A DNA stretch of 64,000 nt, taken from Combretum micranthum. Taxonomy: Eukaryota; Streptophyta; Magnoliopsida; Myrtales; Combretaceae. The notes under the pieces are model-generated. The model had not been told where the DNA came from, did no database searches, and saw only the letters and a list, made by a program, of their open reading frames with translations. Positions 35,401-48,172 of the stretch are shown here, in pieces. Location: contig JAMXBD010003370.1 of NCBI GenBank assembly GCA_024138025.1, positions 59,854 through 123,853 on the forward strand, written 5' to 3'. Numbering within the stretch: the stretch's first letter is position 1; each line of letters starts with the position of its first letter. The translations under genes and the position numbers were made by a program.

Positions 35401-35866
35401 TTGGTGATCATGTATCTAAAGTGAATCCAATAAAGAGTATTCATCGTGTACGGGCTCAAGGAAGCTAAGCCCAAGATATCGGACCTTTCGAAATCCTCGA
35501 ACGGGTAGGAGATTTGGCTTATCGCTTGGCATTACCCCAAACCTGTCGGAGTACATAATGTCTTCCATGTCTCAGTGCTAAGAAGCATATCCCCGACCCT
35601 GATCGGATTGTGGAGCTTGAACCGTCAGGCTGAAAGAGAATTTGACTTATGAGGAGCATCCAGTTCGAATTCTGGATCAAAAGGTTCAAAAGCTGAGAAA
35701 CAAGGAAATCCGATATGTCAAGGTATTATGGAGGAATCATTCGCGAGAGGAGGCTACTTGGGAAGCCGAGGATGAGATCCGAAAGAAATATCCAAATCTC
35801 TTGAAGAAACAGGTACGAATTTCAAGTTTTGAGGACAAAACTTTCTTTAAGGGGGGTAGGTTGTAA
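32401..35866 (+). pseudogene. pol: Gypsy pol, unit A (protease-RT-RNase H-integrase-chromodomain), many frameshifts
   Basis: Protease motif LFDTGATHSF near 32512, then the RT with [11 protein letters not shown] and FIDDILVYS (catalytic Asp pair near 33507), RNase H with [19 protein letters not shown] and ADALSRKN, the integrase HHCC region (CPICQQVK) and core ([26 protein letters not shown]), and a C-terminal chromodomain ([20 protein letters not shown]). At least a dozen one-base indels relative to unit B break it. The chromodomain would steer integration to modified chromatin. The final stop lies inside LTR2. Confidence 0.85.
35849..35860 (+). promoter_or_regulatory. Unit A polypurine tract
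   Basis: AAGGGGGGTAGG ends one base before the TGTAAAT start of LTR2. It would prime plus-strand DNA synthesis. Confidence 0.85.
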
Positions 35867-36547
35867 ATCCCCGAAATTTTGATCCAAAGCTAAACCTAAA
35901 CCCTAATCGAAGTCAAAAGGATTCTTAAGTCAAACAAAACCCTAGTTTACCGTAACCGTTTAACTCCGGCATTGCCGTTTTCTCAAGCCCTAGAAAACGA
36001 AGTTGGAAAAATTAGTTGTAATAGTTCGTAATAGCTATAGGTTTTATAAAAATATCAGATTGAAGATTTCGAGTGTCCTTTGAACCCGATCGGACATATT
36101 CTTGAAAGACGTGTCCGGAAGCCCGGAATAGGAAAAATATTCCGAATATACCGTTAGACTCGTAAAAATATAAGATTTCCAAAAATATCAATTTCGTAAT
36201 TTTTCGATAACTAAAAATATCAGATATCGCTTTTATACGCGTACTTTCTTACTACCGGTATTTAATTGTCATGTCTACTTTTACATTACACTATTTTCTA
36301 CTATTCTACACTATTCATCTATCTCTACTTTTTCTTACAACCTATTCTTACAAACCTTACACCTACTCTTACACATTTTCATTTCCAATACAACTTCACA
36401 TCTTTCATTTCTTACTTTAATTAATCAAAAGACAAAAAATTAAATTTTTCTCTCCCCCATACCAAAATAGCGCCGGCCATCTCTCCTCATGCCCAATTTG
36501 TTTTGATTTTCAATTATTTAATTAACACAAATTCTCCCACATTTTCC

Positions 36548-36555
36548 TATAAATA
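36548..36555 (+). promoter_or_regulatory. LTR2 TATA box
   Basis: CCTATAAATACCCC, as in LTR1. Confidence 0.75.
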
Positions 36556-37903
36556 CCCCTTCATACCTTCACTTCTTTCACACCTCTTCTTCTCTAAAGT
36601 TACTCTCTCAAAATCTCTCTCAAATTCTCTCAAGAGTTCTTGCAAGAGTCCTCTTAAGTTTAGCTTCTTTAGGTAAGAAAATTCTCAAGATTTCTTCATG
36701 TTCATTTACTTAGTATGAGCTTAGTGTGTGTTTTCTAAAACCATGAAGGTTAAGAAAGCAACATTAGGTTCATGCTTTGTTTTTGTTCATAATCAAAATT
36801 CCTCCATGATCATTTATGTTTCTATTATGTTCCTTTATACTTCTCTATAATTCCTTTATGCTATATAAATATTATTTAGAGCATATAAGCTCATTGTATT
36901 ACAATTTATTTAACCTTCATGCAATTTATTTACTTCATTCCAAGTTATTTAAATTCAAGTTAATTTTAAGACTAGTCATTCTAGTCTTAGACTTGTCCTC
37001 ATCAAGTCAAAACATTCCTTTTCTTTTCGGGACTAGTCTTTTCTTAGTCCCGGGGTACCTTGAAGAAGCTAAGGTCCCAATACTTGATTTATTTACTTAA
37101 GCTTTCTAATTATTATGTTCCTTTATATTTCTATAGTTTATGATTCATATTCATGCATGAACATAATGTTTTTGTCTCAACAAATAAATGAAGAAGTATT
37201 TTTTTCAAAGAACTTTCCTAAATTAAAATAGAAAATGGATGAACATGCATGGAAATAATTATTCTTACATAAACAAAGGTTTTATGAAAACTCATCTTTC
37301 ATCAAGAAGTAGAAATTCTTTTGGAAATCATTACAAGAAATAAAAATATCATTTTACTACTTTTGAATCCAAGTTTTGAAAAATGAAACCACACCTTAGG
37401 AATTTAAAGAAGTTAAATATCATCTCAAAAACTCAAGAGCTTTCAAAAGTAAAATAAATATTCCATAGAATCTCAAGTTCAAAAGACTTAATTTTACAAG
37501 TTGAGACAATTTCATTTACTTCATACATATGTTATGAGTCGTTACAAAAATGTATATACCTTTCAAAAAGTTTACAAAGTAATTGAAATATTTCTCTTTC
37601 AAATAAGCTTTGTTTACAAGAAGAAAAACAAGTGGTTACAAAATTCGTGGCAAATCTGGTCGCTACCTTTTCGGAACCTAAACGGCTTAGTTTTGTAAAA
37701 ATAAGCTTAGAAATGCGTAGATCTTTTCGAGTAGGTAGAAAACGACATATTATACGCGAAATTCCGAGTTAAAATGAGCAAGTTATGGTCATTTTAAGTT
37801 GGAATTTCCCCTTATACGATTTTTCTACGATTTTAAGTAAAGTTTAGAATTTTCAAGAAGAAGAATTTCATAAATACTCATTTTGGGTATTCTTCTTGAT
37901 TAG

Positions 37904-38001
37904 ATAATCCCGAGGAGGAGTGTTCGTACCCCGAGGATTACTACGATTAAGTGGAATTTCCGAACGACCCATCCGATTCAAGAACGTGTCTTCATGGCCG
38001 A
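37904..38001 (+). other. LTR2 exon-like segment
   Basis: Same acceptor, YPEDYYD-stop reading and GTGAGT donor as LTR1, with one base fewer before the second donor. Confidence 0.45.
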
Positions 38002-38973
38002 GTGAGTTACTTCCCGTTGATTTTTCATACTCTTGATTGTGCTTGTAAAATTAGTTGCACTAGAATTTAAGAAAAATAAAAAGGAAGTGTATGATAATAT
38101 GTTGAAAGAATACTAAGTATATCGAAACTCGATTTGTTTGTAATTAAGTTGTATGAGAATTAGTATCTTGAAATGTTTGAAATTGATTGATCACTTGAAA
38201 GAAGTTAAATGTAACTACTAACTTTAATTAAATTACTCATGCACTTCATATGTTGAGTCACATTGCATTCGCTACTATACAATTGGGGACAAGTGTATAA
38301 TAGTGGTGGTAGACAGAACCGGTATATCATGTGAGTGGCTGGTAGGAGCCTGTAATAAACTACAAGTTTTGATGGCTAGTAGGAGCCTGTAATAAACTAC
38401 AAGTTTTTGATGGCGTATAGGAGCCGGTAAGATCTATAAAAGTTTTTTTTAAAAAGTTGTGGATGTAATTGGCCTGAATCCCCAACCCCGAATGAAGGGC
38501 GTAAATTCATTCAACATATGATTCCCGGAAAGTCATATGTCTTGTATGCTCACGTGATTGTTTCATTTCATATGATTGAATAATAAACTTGATTGTTAAA
38601 TTTCTTCGAGTATGAATTTTTGTGATTTACTCACTAAGCCCATAAGCTTATACCCCTATAGATATCTGTATTCTCAGGAACACCTATTTTTGAGCTTGAG
38701 GCCATCCCGTATTCGGATACGTTTTGATGTTAAAGCTTTTGGAGGAAATCTACTCAAAGACTTAGATTAGAATTCCTTTGAAATCTTTAAATTTGAAAGT
38801 TAGGAGGTTTATCACGATCCTTGGATTCAGCGGGGGAATGCCCCTAAGAAGTTATGTATCAAACCTTTGATTATTTATGATATAATTTTATTTCTGAATT
38901 CTTGTATGTTATTCTTTACCTGCTTATACTATGCTTCCCAAAAGCGTCTCCTATTACCGTGTTAGACGCCTTA

Positions 38974-39034
38974 CATATAATACTAAGGCTTTTGCATGGC
39001 TAAGGTAGCCATTCCTAAGCCTTGATATCATATG
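38974..39034 (+). other. LTR2 3'-end hairpin
   Basis: As in LTR1, but the outer stem is CATATAATA against TATCATATG, leaving one A-C mismatch where LTR1 has a G-C pair and S2 an A-T pair. Confidence 0.65.
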
Positions 39035-39083
39035 TGGCGGACTGCCACGTTTAGGGTACCCATCGGGGCGTGACAGTTTAAGT

Positions 39084-39095
39084 TGGTATCAGAGC
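39084..39095 (+). promoter_or_regulatory. Unit B primer-binding site
   Basis: TGGTATCAGAGC, a perfect match to the initiator tRNA-Met complement, eight bases after the LTR2 end. Confidence 0.92.
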
Positions 39096-40149
39096 AACAA
39101 GTTTATAGAAATAAAGGTAATAGGAATAAATCTAGAATAGAAAGGCCTTAGATAAGATTAGACGAGTTTAAATTCTCAAAAAGGAGAAGTCATGACCTCC
39201 CTTGTCCTTTAAAGTTACCTTTGGGAAAGTTAGGGTTAAGACCCAATATTTAACTCAAGAGACCTTTGTGGATTACCGATTAAAGTAAGAAGCCTATGTA
39301 AAGAATTTTCTCCATTAGAACAGACTTAGAAGTTCCTACGATATAGAATGTCTCACGTATCATTACAACCACACCTTATGCTCCAAAAAGCTACGTTCTT
39401 CTTTCGAATTAATAAGTTTAGTTTTCCCGATTTTCGAATTGGAATTCCATAAGACGATTATATACCAAAGCCCACGATGAGCCAGAAGATCATGGACGAA
39501 TCAAGGATACTTCCAACCAACGTAAAGCCAGTCAAGAATTCGAATGACCTAATAAGAATATCCCAAAACAAAGACGATCTCGTGTAAGAAACCTAATCAA
39601 GGAAGAAGTGACGGACATATCCAATAAGGAGCATAGAGCACAGACAAAGTTTGATCAACGGGAGCCAAGCAAGCCTAGAAATCAACCTTCCCAGGAAAAA
39701 GAATGATGGATCAAAGCAACTTGAAGCTGTTCGTAACTAAGATGGCTAAGGACGACTTGAAGAAAAGATCGAAGAAAGAAGGAAGGACTCGCATGAGCAA
39801 TTCCAAGTGTCCAAAAAGAATTCGTAACCGGATCAGCCTAGGATATAAAATCGATTAGTAGATTAATTTATGTTTTGAAAAAGTGCTTGTTGAATTTTTT
39901 TAAAATTCTTTGATTTCTTTATAGGATTTATTTCCTTCTATATTGAATATTTTAGGTTTAAATATTTTGGTTTAAACAAATTTCCTTTCTTGATTTAATT
40001 GATTAAATTTCTCTTGTATGATATTTTCCTTTATATGTTTATTTCTTTGGAAATTTCCGCAATTTCCGTAACTTAATATGAAGAAGACTTAATAATCTAG
40101 TATTTACATAAACGATTAAAACAGCCGACCTAGAAGAGGACGACCGAGA
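39096..40149 (+). other. Unit B leader
   Basis: Near-identical to the unit A leader, including the 51-aa ORF (39703-39858). Nothing else is recognised. Confidence 0.6.
39703..39858 (+). CDS. Small basic leader ORF, 51 aa, hypothetical (unit B)
   Basis: Identical at the DNA level to the unit A copy, from MMDQSNLKLF to SLGYKID-stop. No function can be assigned. Confidence 0.25.
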   Translation: MMDQSNLKLFVTKMAKDDLKKRSKKEGRTRMSNSKCPKRIRNRISLGYKID

Positions 40150-41460
40150 ATGAGGCAGGCATCAAATAACCCGCCTGAAGAAGTGAACCAACCAGAAGTA
40201 CCCCCTGCGGCTCCTGCCCCAGACCAGCAAGGCAATCTCCAAGCCACTCTGGGTCAATTAACACAACTTCTTAATGTGTTGGTTCAACAACAACAGAGGA
40301 ATATGCCACCTCCCGCACCAGCACAAGCACCACCCCAGCAAGCACCCCACCTGATGCTCAATCACATACAGCACCCCTGCCGCCTCCGCCACCACCTCGA
40401 CCATACAGAACTTCACTCCCAGACTTTATCAAAAGTAACCGTTACTTTGACGGAGCTTTTGGGAAACCTGATGAGGCTGAAGATTGGCTCGCGCAGGTGA
40501 ACGATCTTTTGCTGCTTATGAAGTCCCTTATCATCTCCGGATAAGCTATGGTACTTACATGTTGAGATTCAACGCCCGCATCTGTGGGAGTCCAAGAGTA
40601 GGAATTGCCGCCACCCATCACTTGGGACATGTTTCGGAATGAGTTTCTGGAAAATTATTTCCCTAAGTTTAAGGGTAAGGTACAGTGCGGACTTCTTGCA
40701 CATATCCCAGAGAGGAAAGTCCATAGAACAATATGAGACGGAATTTAGCCGACTCCTGCAATACGCTCCAGATTCTTATAAGTACAGTGAGGAGCTGAAA
40801 CGACAAGTGTTCTTGAACGGGTTAGATGAAGATTTAAGGATGCGATTAGAAGAGTTTGACATTCGCACCTTCAGGGAATTGGTTGAAAGAGCACGAATCG
40901 TTGAAGGGGCCAAGAAAAGGAAAGCCGGAACCTTTGAGAAGAAAGTACATGTGTTTGGAAGGAGATTTCAACCGGGAACGAGCTCCAATTTCCCTTCTAA
41001 GAGGTTTAAACCAATTAGCAATTTTAAGGGAAATTTTAGTGGACACAAGGATGATTATAAGATATCAGCCAATTGTTGGAAATGCAAAGGAGCGCATTAC
41101 CCGAAGAGATGCCCCCTTCTCCAGAACAAGTGTTATTTCTGTGGTGACCCAAGCCATAAGATTCCGGATTGCCCAAAGAAAGCTACTACGACTTGTTTCG
41201 TATGCAAGCAATTGGGACATTTTGCTAACGAATGCCCCCAAAGGAATCTCCCAGCGAACCGACCCGTTGGATCCTCAGGAGGACTTGCCCCAACAAGAGG
41301 AGGAAATGGAAGCGGAAGTCGCTCGGCATCATCTATGCATGGGCTGAGAATTTATAACCTTGAAGGGCAATGGGTCTGCGAGGAGGATGCCGATGAAGGA
41401 GTAGAGTTGGCTGCCCTAGACCACGGAGGGGAGTACGACTATAGCTTGGTTACAGGTTAG
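40150..41460 (+). pseudogene. gag: Gypsy gag, unit B (internal deletion and frameshifts)
   Basis: Same start and domains as unit A. It lacks about two dozen bases near 40348 that unit A carries, and has further one-base losses near 40498, 40584 and 40665. From about 40660 the frame is open to the TAG at 41458-41460, covering the C-terminal capsid part, basic linker and three knuckles. Knuckle spacing is as in unit A. Pol follows in the -1 frame. Confidence 0.85.
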
Positions 41461-41480
41461 CTTCAATCCCTAATATATAT

Positions 41481-44400
41481 ATGCCTGTTTTAATATCTGT
41501 CGCGTATAAAGTTATGATGCATGTTGGAAATAATAGATACCTAGGAAGCCTTTTTAAGGACGATAAGATTAGTAACACGCGCGTCTTGAACGCAAGGAAC
41601 CATACAAATAGGGGACCTAACCGCTTATACCCTCTTCGATACGGGTGCAACACATTCCTTTATTGCCACTAGTGTAGCCTTGAAGACCGGTTTACCCATC
41701 ACCACAATCACAACGAGCTTTCGTATAAAAACCCCCACGGTAGTGTGGTGACTACCAAAGAAGTAATAAGGAATTGCCCCATGAAGATACAAGGCCATGA
41801 TGCAACTACCGATCTTATAGTGATAGAAATCAGCAAGTACGAAGTGATTCTTGGAATGAGTTGGTTGTCCATGGTGGAAGCAAAGGTAGATTGTAGAAAT
41901 AAAAAGGTGGAATTCATGGGACAAGATGGAAAGAAAGCTACGTTTTTGGGAGAATCCGCAAGAAGTTTGGAGTTAAGTTCGTTCGAGCTAATTGAAGAAG
42001 TCGAGGAAGGAGTTGAAAGTTATGTGGGAAGTACGGAGGAGGATAAGGAAAGACCCAACATTGACGACATCCCCATCGTTAATGAATTCTCTGATGTTTT
42101 TCCAGAAGAATTGCCTGGGTTCCCCCAAAGCGAGAAATCGATTTTGAGATCGATTTGATGCCAAAAACAGAACCTATATCCAAGGCACCCTACCGAATGG
42201 CACCTGTTGAGCTCAAGGAACTTAAGAAGCAGTTACAAGAACTGCTTGACCAAGGATTTATTAGACCAAGTGTCTCACCTTGGGGAGCTCCAGTATTATT
42301 CGTGAAAAAGAAAGATGGATCTATGAGGTTGTGTATTGACTATCGAGAACTCAACAAGGTCACTATCAAAAATAGGTATCCTTTGCCAAGGATTGACGAT
42401 CTCTTTGACCAGCTACAAGGAGCAAGTGTTTTCTCACGCATCGATTTAAGATCTGGATACCACCAGCTAAGAATAAAACCAGAGGATGTGTCAAGGACCG
42501 CTTTTAGAACTCGGTATGGACACTATGAGTTCATGGTCATGCCATTTGGATTAACTAATGCACCAGCTGCTTTCATGGACTTGATGAATCGGGTGTATAA
42601 GCCGCTCTTGGATAAATGCGTGATTGTCTTCATTGATGATATTTTGGTTTATTCTAAAACACGGGAACAACACAAAGAACATCTGAGAATGGCATTACAA
42701 ACCTTAAGGGAGCACAAGTTATATGCCAAATTATCTAAGTGTGACTTTTGGTTGGATCAAATATCTTTTCTAGGACATGTTATCTCAGGGAAAGGAATAT
42801 CAGTAGATCCCGAAAAGATTAAGGCCGTAATGGAGTGGAAACAACCAAGGACGGTGACGGAGATTAGAAGTTTTCTTGGATTGGCTGGCTATTACAGGAA
42901 GTTCGTGCAAGATTTCTCAAAGATAGCTAAGCCCCTAACTCAGTTAACCCAGAAGAATGAAAGATTCATTTGGAATGAGAAGAGGGAACAAAGCTTTCAG
43001 GAGTTAAAACAACGGTTGATATCTGCTCCAATTTTAACCTTACCCGATCCAGAAAAGCCATATACCGTCCATAGTGATGCATCAAGAAATGGCCTAGGAT
43101 GTGTGCTGATGCAAGAAGGGAAAGTGATTGCTTATGCTTCACGACAGTTGAGGCCGCATGAACAAAATTACCCGACGCATGATCTTGAGTTGGCCGCAGT
43201 TGTTTTTGCTCTCAAGCTTTGGAGGCACTACCTTTATGGACAGAGATGCGAGATTTATACGGACCATAAGAGCCTCAAGTATCTATTTACCCAAAAGGAA
43301 TTGAATATGAGGCAAAGGAGATGGTTGGAGTTAATCAAAGATTACGATCTTGGAATAAATTATTGCCCTGGAAGAGTGAATGCGGTAGCAGACGCTTTGA
43401 GTCGGAAGAACCATGGAGAAGTTGCAGCCATGCTCACAACTCAAAAGGAACTCATAAAGGAATTCGAGAAAATGAGCATCGAGTTTGTGGGACAAAGTGT
43501 GGAAATGGAAATTTCCCATTTGGTAATGGAACCAACCCTGATCGATAGAATCAAAGAATCTCAAAGATATGATGAAGTCATACAAAAGTTGAAAAGGGAG
43601 ATACAGGGAGGAAGGTATGGCGATTTTGAGAATGATGAGGAAGATGTAGTAAGGATGAAGGGAAGATTATGTGTACCGAATGATGAGGAGATGAAAAAGG
43701 AAATAATGGATGAGGCGCATAACTCGGGATATACCATGCACCCCGGTGGTACCAAGATGTACCAAGACCTTAAGAGTCGCTTTTGGTGGAATGGTATGAA
43801 AAAGGAGGTAGCTGAATTCGTAATGAAGTGTCCCATATGTCAACAAGTAAAGATTGAACACCAAAGGCCAGGAGGACTTTTGAAACCATTGGCCATACCA
43901 GAATGGAAATGGGATCAAATTACCATGATTTCGTATGTGGATTGCCCGAAATCGCCGGATATGATGCCATATGGGTAGTTGTGGATCGACTTACCAAGGC
44001 GGCACTTCATCCCATCAACATGACCTACTCAATGGAAAAGTTGGCCGGCTATATGTAAGGGAGATAGTGAGGCTACATGGAGTCCCAACAGGGATTGTAT
44101 CTAATCGGGACCCTCGATTCGTGTCAAAGTTTTGGACGAGCCTTCAGAAATGTATGGGAACCAAGTTACAATTCAGTACGGCTTACCATCCTCAAACCGA
44201 TGGACAATCAGAGCGAACTATCCAGACCTTGGAAGACATGTTAAGGGCTTGTGTTATGGAATTCAAAGGAAGCTGGGAAATACACCTACCTTTGGTAGAG
44301 TTTGCTTACAACAACAGCTATCATTCAACAATCAAGATGCCACCATACGAAGCTTTATATGGAAGGAGGTGTAGATCGCCTCTATTCTGGGATGATGTGG

Positions 44401-45011
44401 AAAAGTTAACAATTGGACCAGATCTCATCCAAGACGCCTCCGATAAAGTCAGGATTATTCAGCAAAGGATGAAAGAGGCCCAAGATAGGCAGAAAAGTTG
44501 GGCGGATCAAAAACGACGAATCCTTGAGTTTAGCGTTGGTGATCACGTGTATCTGAAAGTGAATCCAATAAAGAGCATTCATCGTGTACGGGCTCAAGGG
44601 AAGCTAAGCCCAAGATATATCGGACCCTTCGAAATCCTCGAACGGGTAGGAGATTTGGCTTATCGCTTGGCATTACCGCCAAACCTGTCGGGAGTACATA
44701 ATGTCTTCCATGTCTCAGTGCTAAGGAAGCATATCCCCGACCCTGATCGGATTGTGGAGCTTGAACCCGTCAGGCTGAAAGAGAATTTGACTTATGAGGA
44801 GCATCCAGTTCGAATTCTGGATCAAAAGGTCCAAAAGCTGAGAAACAAGGAAATCCGATATGTCAAGGTATTATGGAGGAATCATTCGCGAGAGGAGGCT
44901 ACTTGGGAGCCGAGGATGAGATCCGAAAGAAATATCCAAATCTCTTTGAAGAAACAGGTACGAATTTCAAGTTTTGAGGACAAAACTTTCTTTAAGGGGG
45001 GTAGGTTGTAA
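41481..45011 (+). pseudogene. pol: Gypsy pol, unit B (best preserved copy)
   Basis: The pol frame is open from 41445 and has ATG codons at 41481, 41514 and 41517. Frame breaks occur near 41596, 41738, 42125, 43926 and 44900. The 607-codon stretch 42155-43978 is intact: RT with the Asp pair at residues 161-162 (FIDDIL), RNase H acidic residues in HSDAS (308), DLELA (345), TDHKS (370) and ADALS (413), then the integrase zinc region. The next frame (43971-45011) holds [10 protein letters not shown] and [12 protein letters not shown] of the integrase core and most of the chromodomain. Total length fits a Tekay-type pol. Confidence 0.88.
44994..45005 (+). promoter_or_regulatory. Unit B polypurine tract
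   Basis: AAGGGGGGTAGG immediately before LTR3. The pol frame reads through it as FKGGRL. Confidence 0.85.
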
Positions 45012-45689
45012 ATCCCCGAAATTTTGATCCAAAGCTAAGACCTAAACCCTAATCGAAGTCAAAAGGATCTTAAGTCAAACAAAACCCTAGTTTACCGTAA
45101 CCGTTTAACTCCGGCATTGCCGTTTTCTCAAGCCCTAGAAAACGAAGTTGGAAAAATTAGTTGTAATAGTTCGTAATAGCTATAGGTTTTATAAAAATAT
45201 CAGATTGAAGATTTCGAGTGTCCTTTGAACCCGATCGGACATGATTCTTGAAAGACGTGTCCGGAAGCCCGGAATAGGAAAAATATTCCGAATATACCGT
45301 TAGACTCGTAAAAATATAAGATTTCCAAAAATATCAATTTCGTAATTTTTCGATAACTAAAAATATCAGATATCGCTTTTATACGCGTACTTTCTTACTA
45401 CCGGTATTTAATTGTCATGTCTACTTTTACATTACACTATTTTCTACTATTCTACACTATTCATCTATCTCTACTTTTTCTTACAACCTATTCTTACAAA
45501 CCTTACACCTCTTCTTACACATTTTCATTTCCAATACAACTTCACATCTTTCATTTCTTACTTTAATTAATCAAAAGACAAAAAATTAATTTTTCTCTCC
45601 CCATCCAAAATAGCGCCGGCCATCTCTCTCATGCCAATTTGTTTTGATTTTCAATTATTTAATTAACACAAATTATCTCCACATTTTCC

Positions 45690-45697
45690 TATAAATA
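45690..45697 (+). promoter_or_regulatory. LTR3 TATA box
   Basis: CCTATAAATACCCC, as in LTR1. Being in the last LTR, it could drive read-out transcription antisense to the neighbouring gypsy element. Confidence 0.75.
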
Positions 45698-47048
45698 CCC
45701 CTTCATACCTTCACTTCTTTCACACCTCTTCTTCTCTAAAGTTACTCTCTCAAAATCTCTCAAATTCTCTCAAGAGTTCTTCAAGAAGTCCTCTTAAGTT
45801 TAGCTTCTTTAGGTAAGAAATTCTCAAGATTTCTTCATGTTCATTTACTTAGTATGAGCTTAGTGTGTGTTTTCTAAAACCATGAAGGTTAAGAAAGCAA
45901 CATTAGGTTCATGCTTTGTTTTTGTTCATAATCAAAATTCCTCCATGATCATTTATGTTTTATTATGTTCCTTTATTTCTTATATTCCTTTATTTATTCT
46001 ATCTAATATATCTATATAGCTATAAATATTATTTAGAGCATATAAGCTCATTGTATTACAATTTATTTACCTTCATGCAATTTATTTACTTCATTCCAAG
46101 TTATTTAAATTCAAGTTAATTTTAAGACTAGTCATTCTAGTCTTAGACTTGTCCTCATCAAGTCAAAACAATTCTTTTCTTTTCGGGACTAGTCTTTTCT
46201 TAGTCCCGGGGTACCTTGAAGAAGCTAAGGTCCCAATACTTGATTTATTTACTTAAGCTTTAATTATTATGTTCCTTTATATTTCTATAGTTTATGATTC
46301 ATATTCATGCATGAACATAATGTTTTTGTCTCAACAAATAAATGAAGAAGTTTTTTTTCAAAGAACTTTCCTAAATTAAAATAGAAAATGATGAACATGC
46401 ATGGAAATAATTATTCTTACATAAACAAAGGTTTTATGAAAACTCATCTTTCATCAAGAAGTAGAAATTCTTTTGAAATCATTACAAGAAATAAAAATAT
46501 CATTTTACTACTTTTGAATCCAAGTTTTGAAAAATGAAACCACACCTTAGGAATTTAAAGAAGTTAAATATTCATCTCAAAACTCAAGAGCTTTCAAAAG
46601 TAAAATAAATATTCCATAGAATCTCAAGTTCAAAGACTTAATTTTACAAGTTGAGACAATTTCATTTACTTCATACATATGTTATGAGTCGTTACAAAAT
46701 GTATATACCTTTCAAAAAGTTTACAAAGTAATTGAAATATTTCTTTTCAAATAAGCTTTGTTTACAAGAAAAAAACAAGTGGTTACAAATTCGTGGCAAA
46801 TCTGGTCGCTACCTTTTCGGAACCTAAACGCTTAGTTTTGTAAAAATAAGCTTAGAAATGCGTAGATCTTTTCGAGTAGGTAGAAAACGACATATTATAC
46901 GCGAAATTCCGAGTTAAAATGAGCAAGTTATGGTCATTTTAAGTTGGAATTTCCCCTTATACGATTTTTCTACGATTTTAAGTAAAGTTTAGAATTTTCA
47001 AGAAGAAGAATTTCATAAATACTCATTTTGGGTATTCTTCTTGATTAG

Positions 47049-47146
47049 ATAATCCCGAGGAGGAGTGTTCGTACCCGAGGATTACTACGATTAAGTGGAA
47101 TTTCCGAACGACCCATCCGATTCAAGAACGGTGTCTTCATGGCCGA
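47049..47146 (+). other. LTR3 exon-like segment
   Basis: Same acceptor, YPEDYYD-stop reading and GTGAGT donor as LTR1; one C is missing in the CCCGAGG before the motif. Confidence 0.4.
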
Positions 47147-48111
47147 GTGAGTTACTTCCCGTTGATTTTTCTCATACTCTTGATTGTGCTTGTAAAATTA
47201 GTTGCACTAGAATTTAAGAAAAATAAAAAGGAAGTGTATGATAATATGTTGAAAGAATACTAAGTATATCGAAACTCGATTTGTTTGTAATAAGTTGTAT
47301 GAGAATTAGTATCTTGAAATGTTTGAAATTGATTGATCACTTGAAAGAAGTTAAATGTAACTACTAGACTTTAATTAAAGAAATTACTCATGCACTTCAT
47401 ATGTTGAGTCACATTGCATTCACTACTATACAATTGGTGGGACAAGTGTATAATAGTGGTGGTAGACAGAACCGGTATATCATGTGAGTGGCTAGTAGGA
47501 GCCTGTAATAAACTACAAGTATTTGATGGCTAGTAGGAGCCTGTAATAAACTACAAGTTTTTGATGGCGTATAGGAGCCGGTAAGATCTATAAAAGTTTT
47601 TTAAAAGTTGTGGCTGTAATTGGCCTGAATCCCCAACCCCGAATGAAGGGCGTAAATTCATTCAACATATGATTCCCGGAAAGTCATATGTCTTGTATGC
47701 TCACGTGATTGTTTCATTTCATATGATTGAATAATAAACTTGATTGTTAAATTTCTTCGAGTATGAATTTTTGGGATTTACTCACTAAGCCCATAGCTTA
47801 TACCCTATAGATATCTGTATTCTCAGGAACACCTATTTTTGAGCTTGAGGCCACCGTATCGATACGTTTTGATGTTAAAGCTTTTGGAGGAAATCTACTC
47901 AAAGACTTAGATTAGAATTCCTTTGAAATCTTTAAATTTGAAAGTTAGGAGGTTTATACGATCCTTGGATTCAGCGGGGGAATGCCCCTAAGAAGTTATG
48001 TATCAAACCTATTTATGATATAATTTTATTTCTGAATTCTTGTATGTTATTCTTTACATGCTTATACTATGCTTCCCAAAAGCGTCTCCTATTACCGTGT
48101 TAGACGCCTTA

Positions 48112-48172
48112 CATATAATACTAAGGCTTTTGCATGGCTAAGGTAGCCATTCCTAAGCCTTGATATCATATG
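48112..48172 (+). other. LTR3 3'-end hairpin
   Basis: Same structure and same A-C mismatch in the outer stem as LTR2. Confidence 0.65.

Larger units (their letters stand above)
35862..39075 (+). repeat. Array LTR2 (shared middle LTR)
   Basis: 3214 bp, TGTAAATCCCCG to GGGGCGTGACA. It is preceded by unit A's PPT and followed by unit B's PBS, so it works as 3' LTR of A and 5' LTR of B. Differences from LTR1 and LTR3 are mostly single-base gaps. TATA box 36548-36555, putative intron start 36673, acceptor end 37903, exon-like 37904-38001, second acceptor end 38677. Confidence 0.93.
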
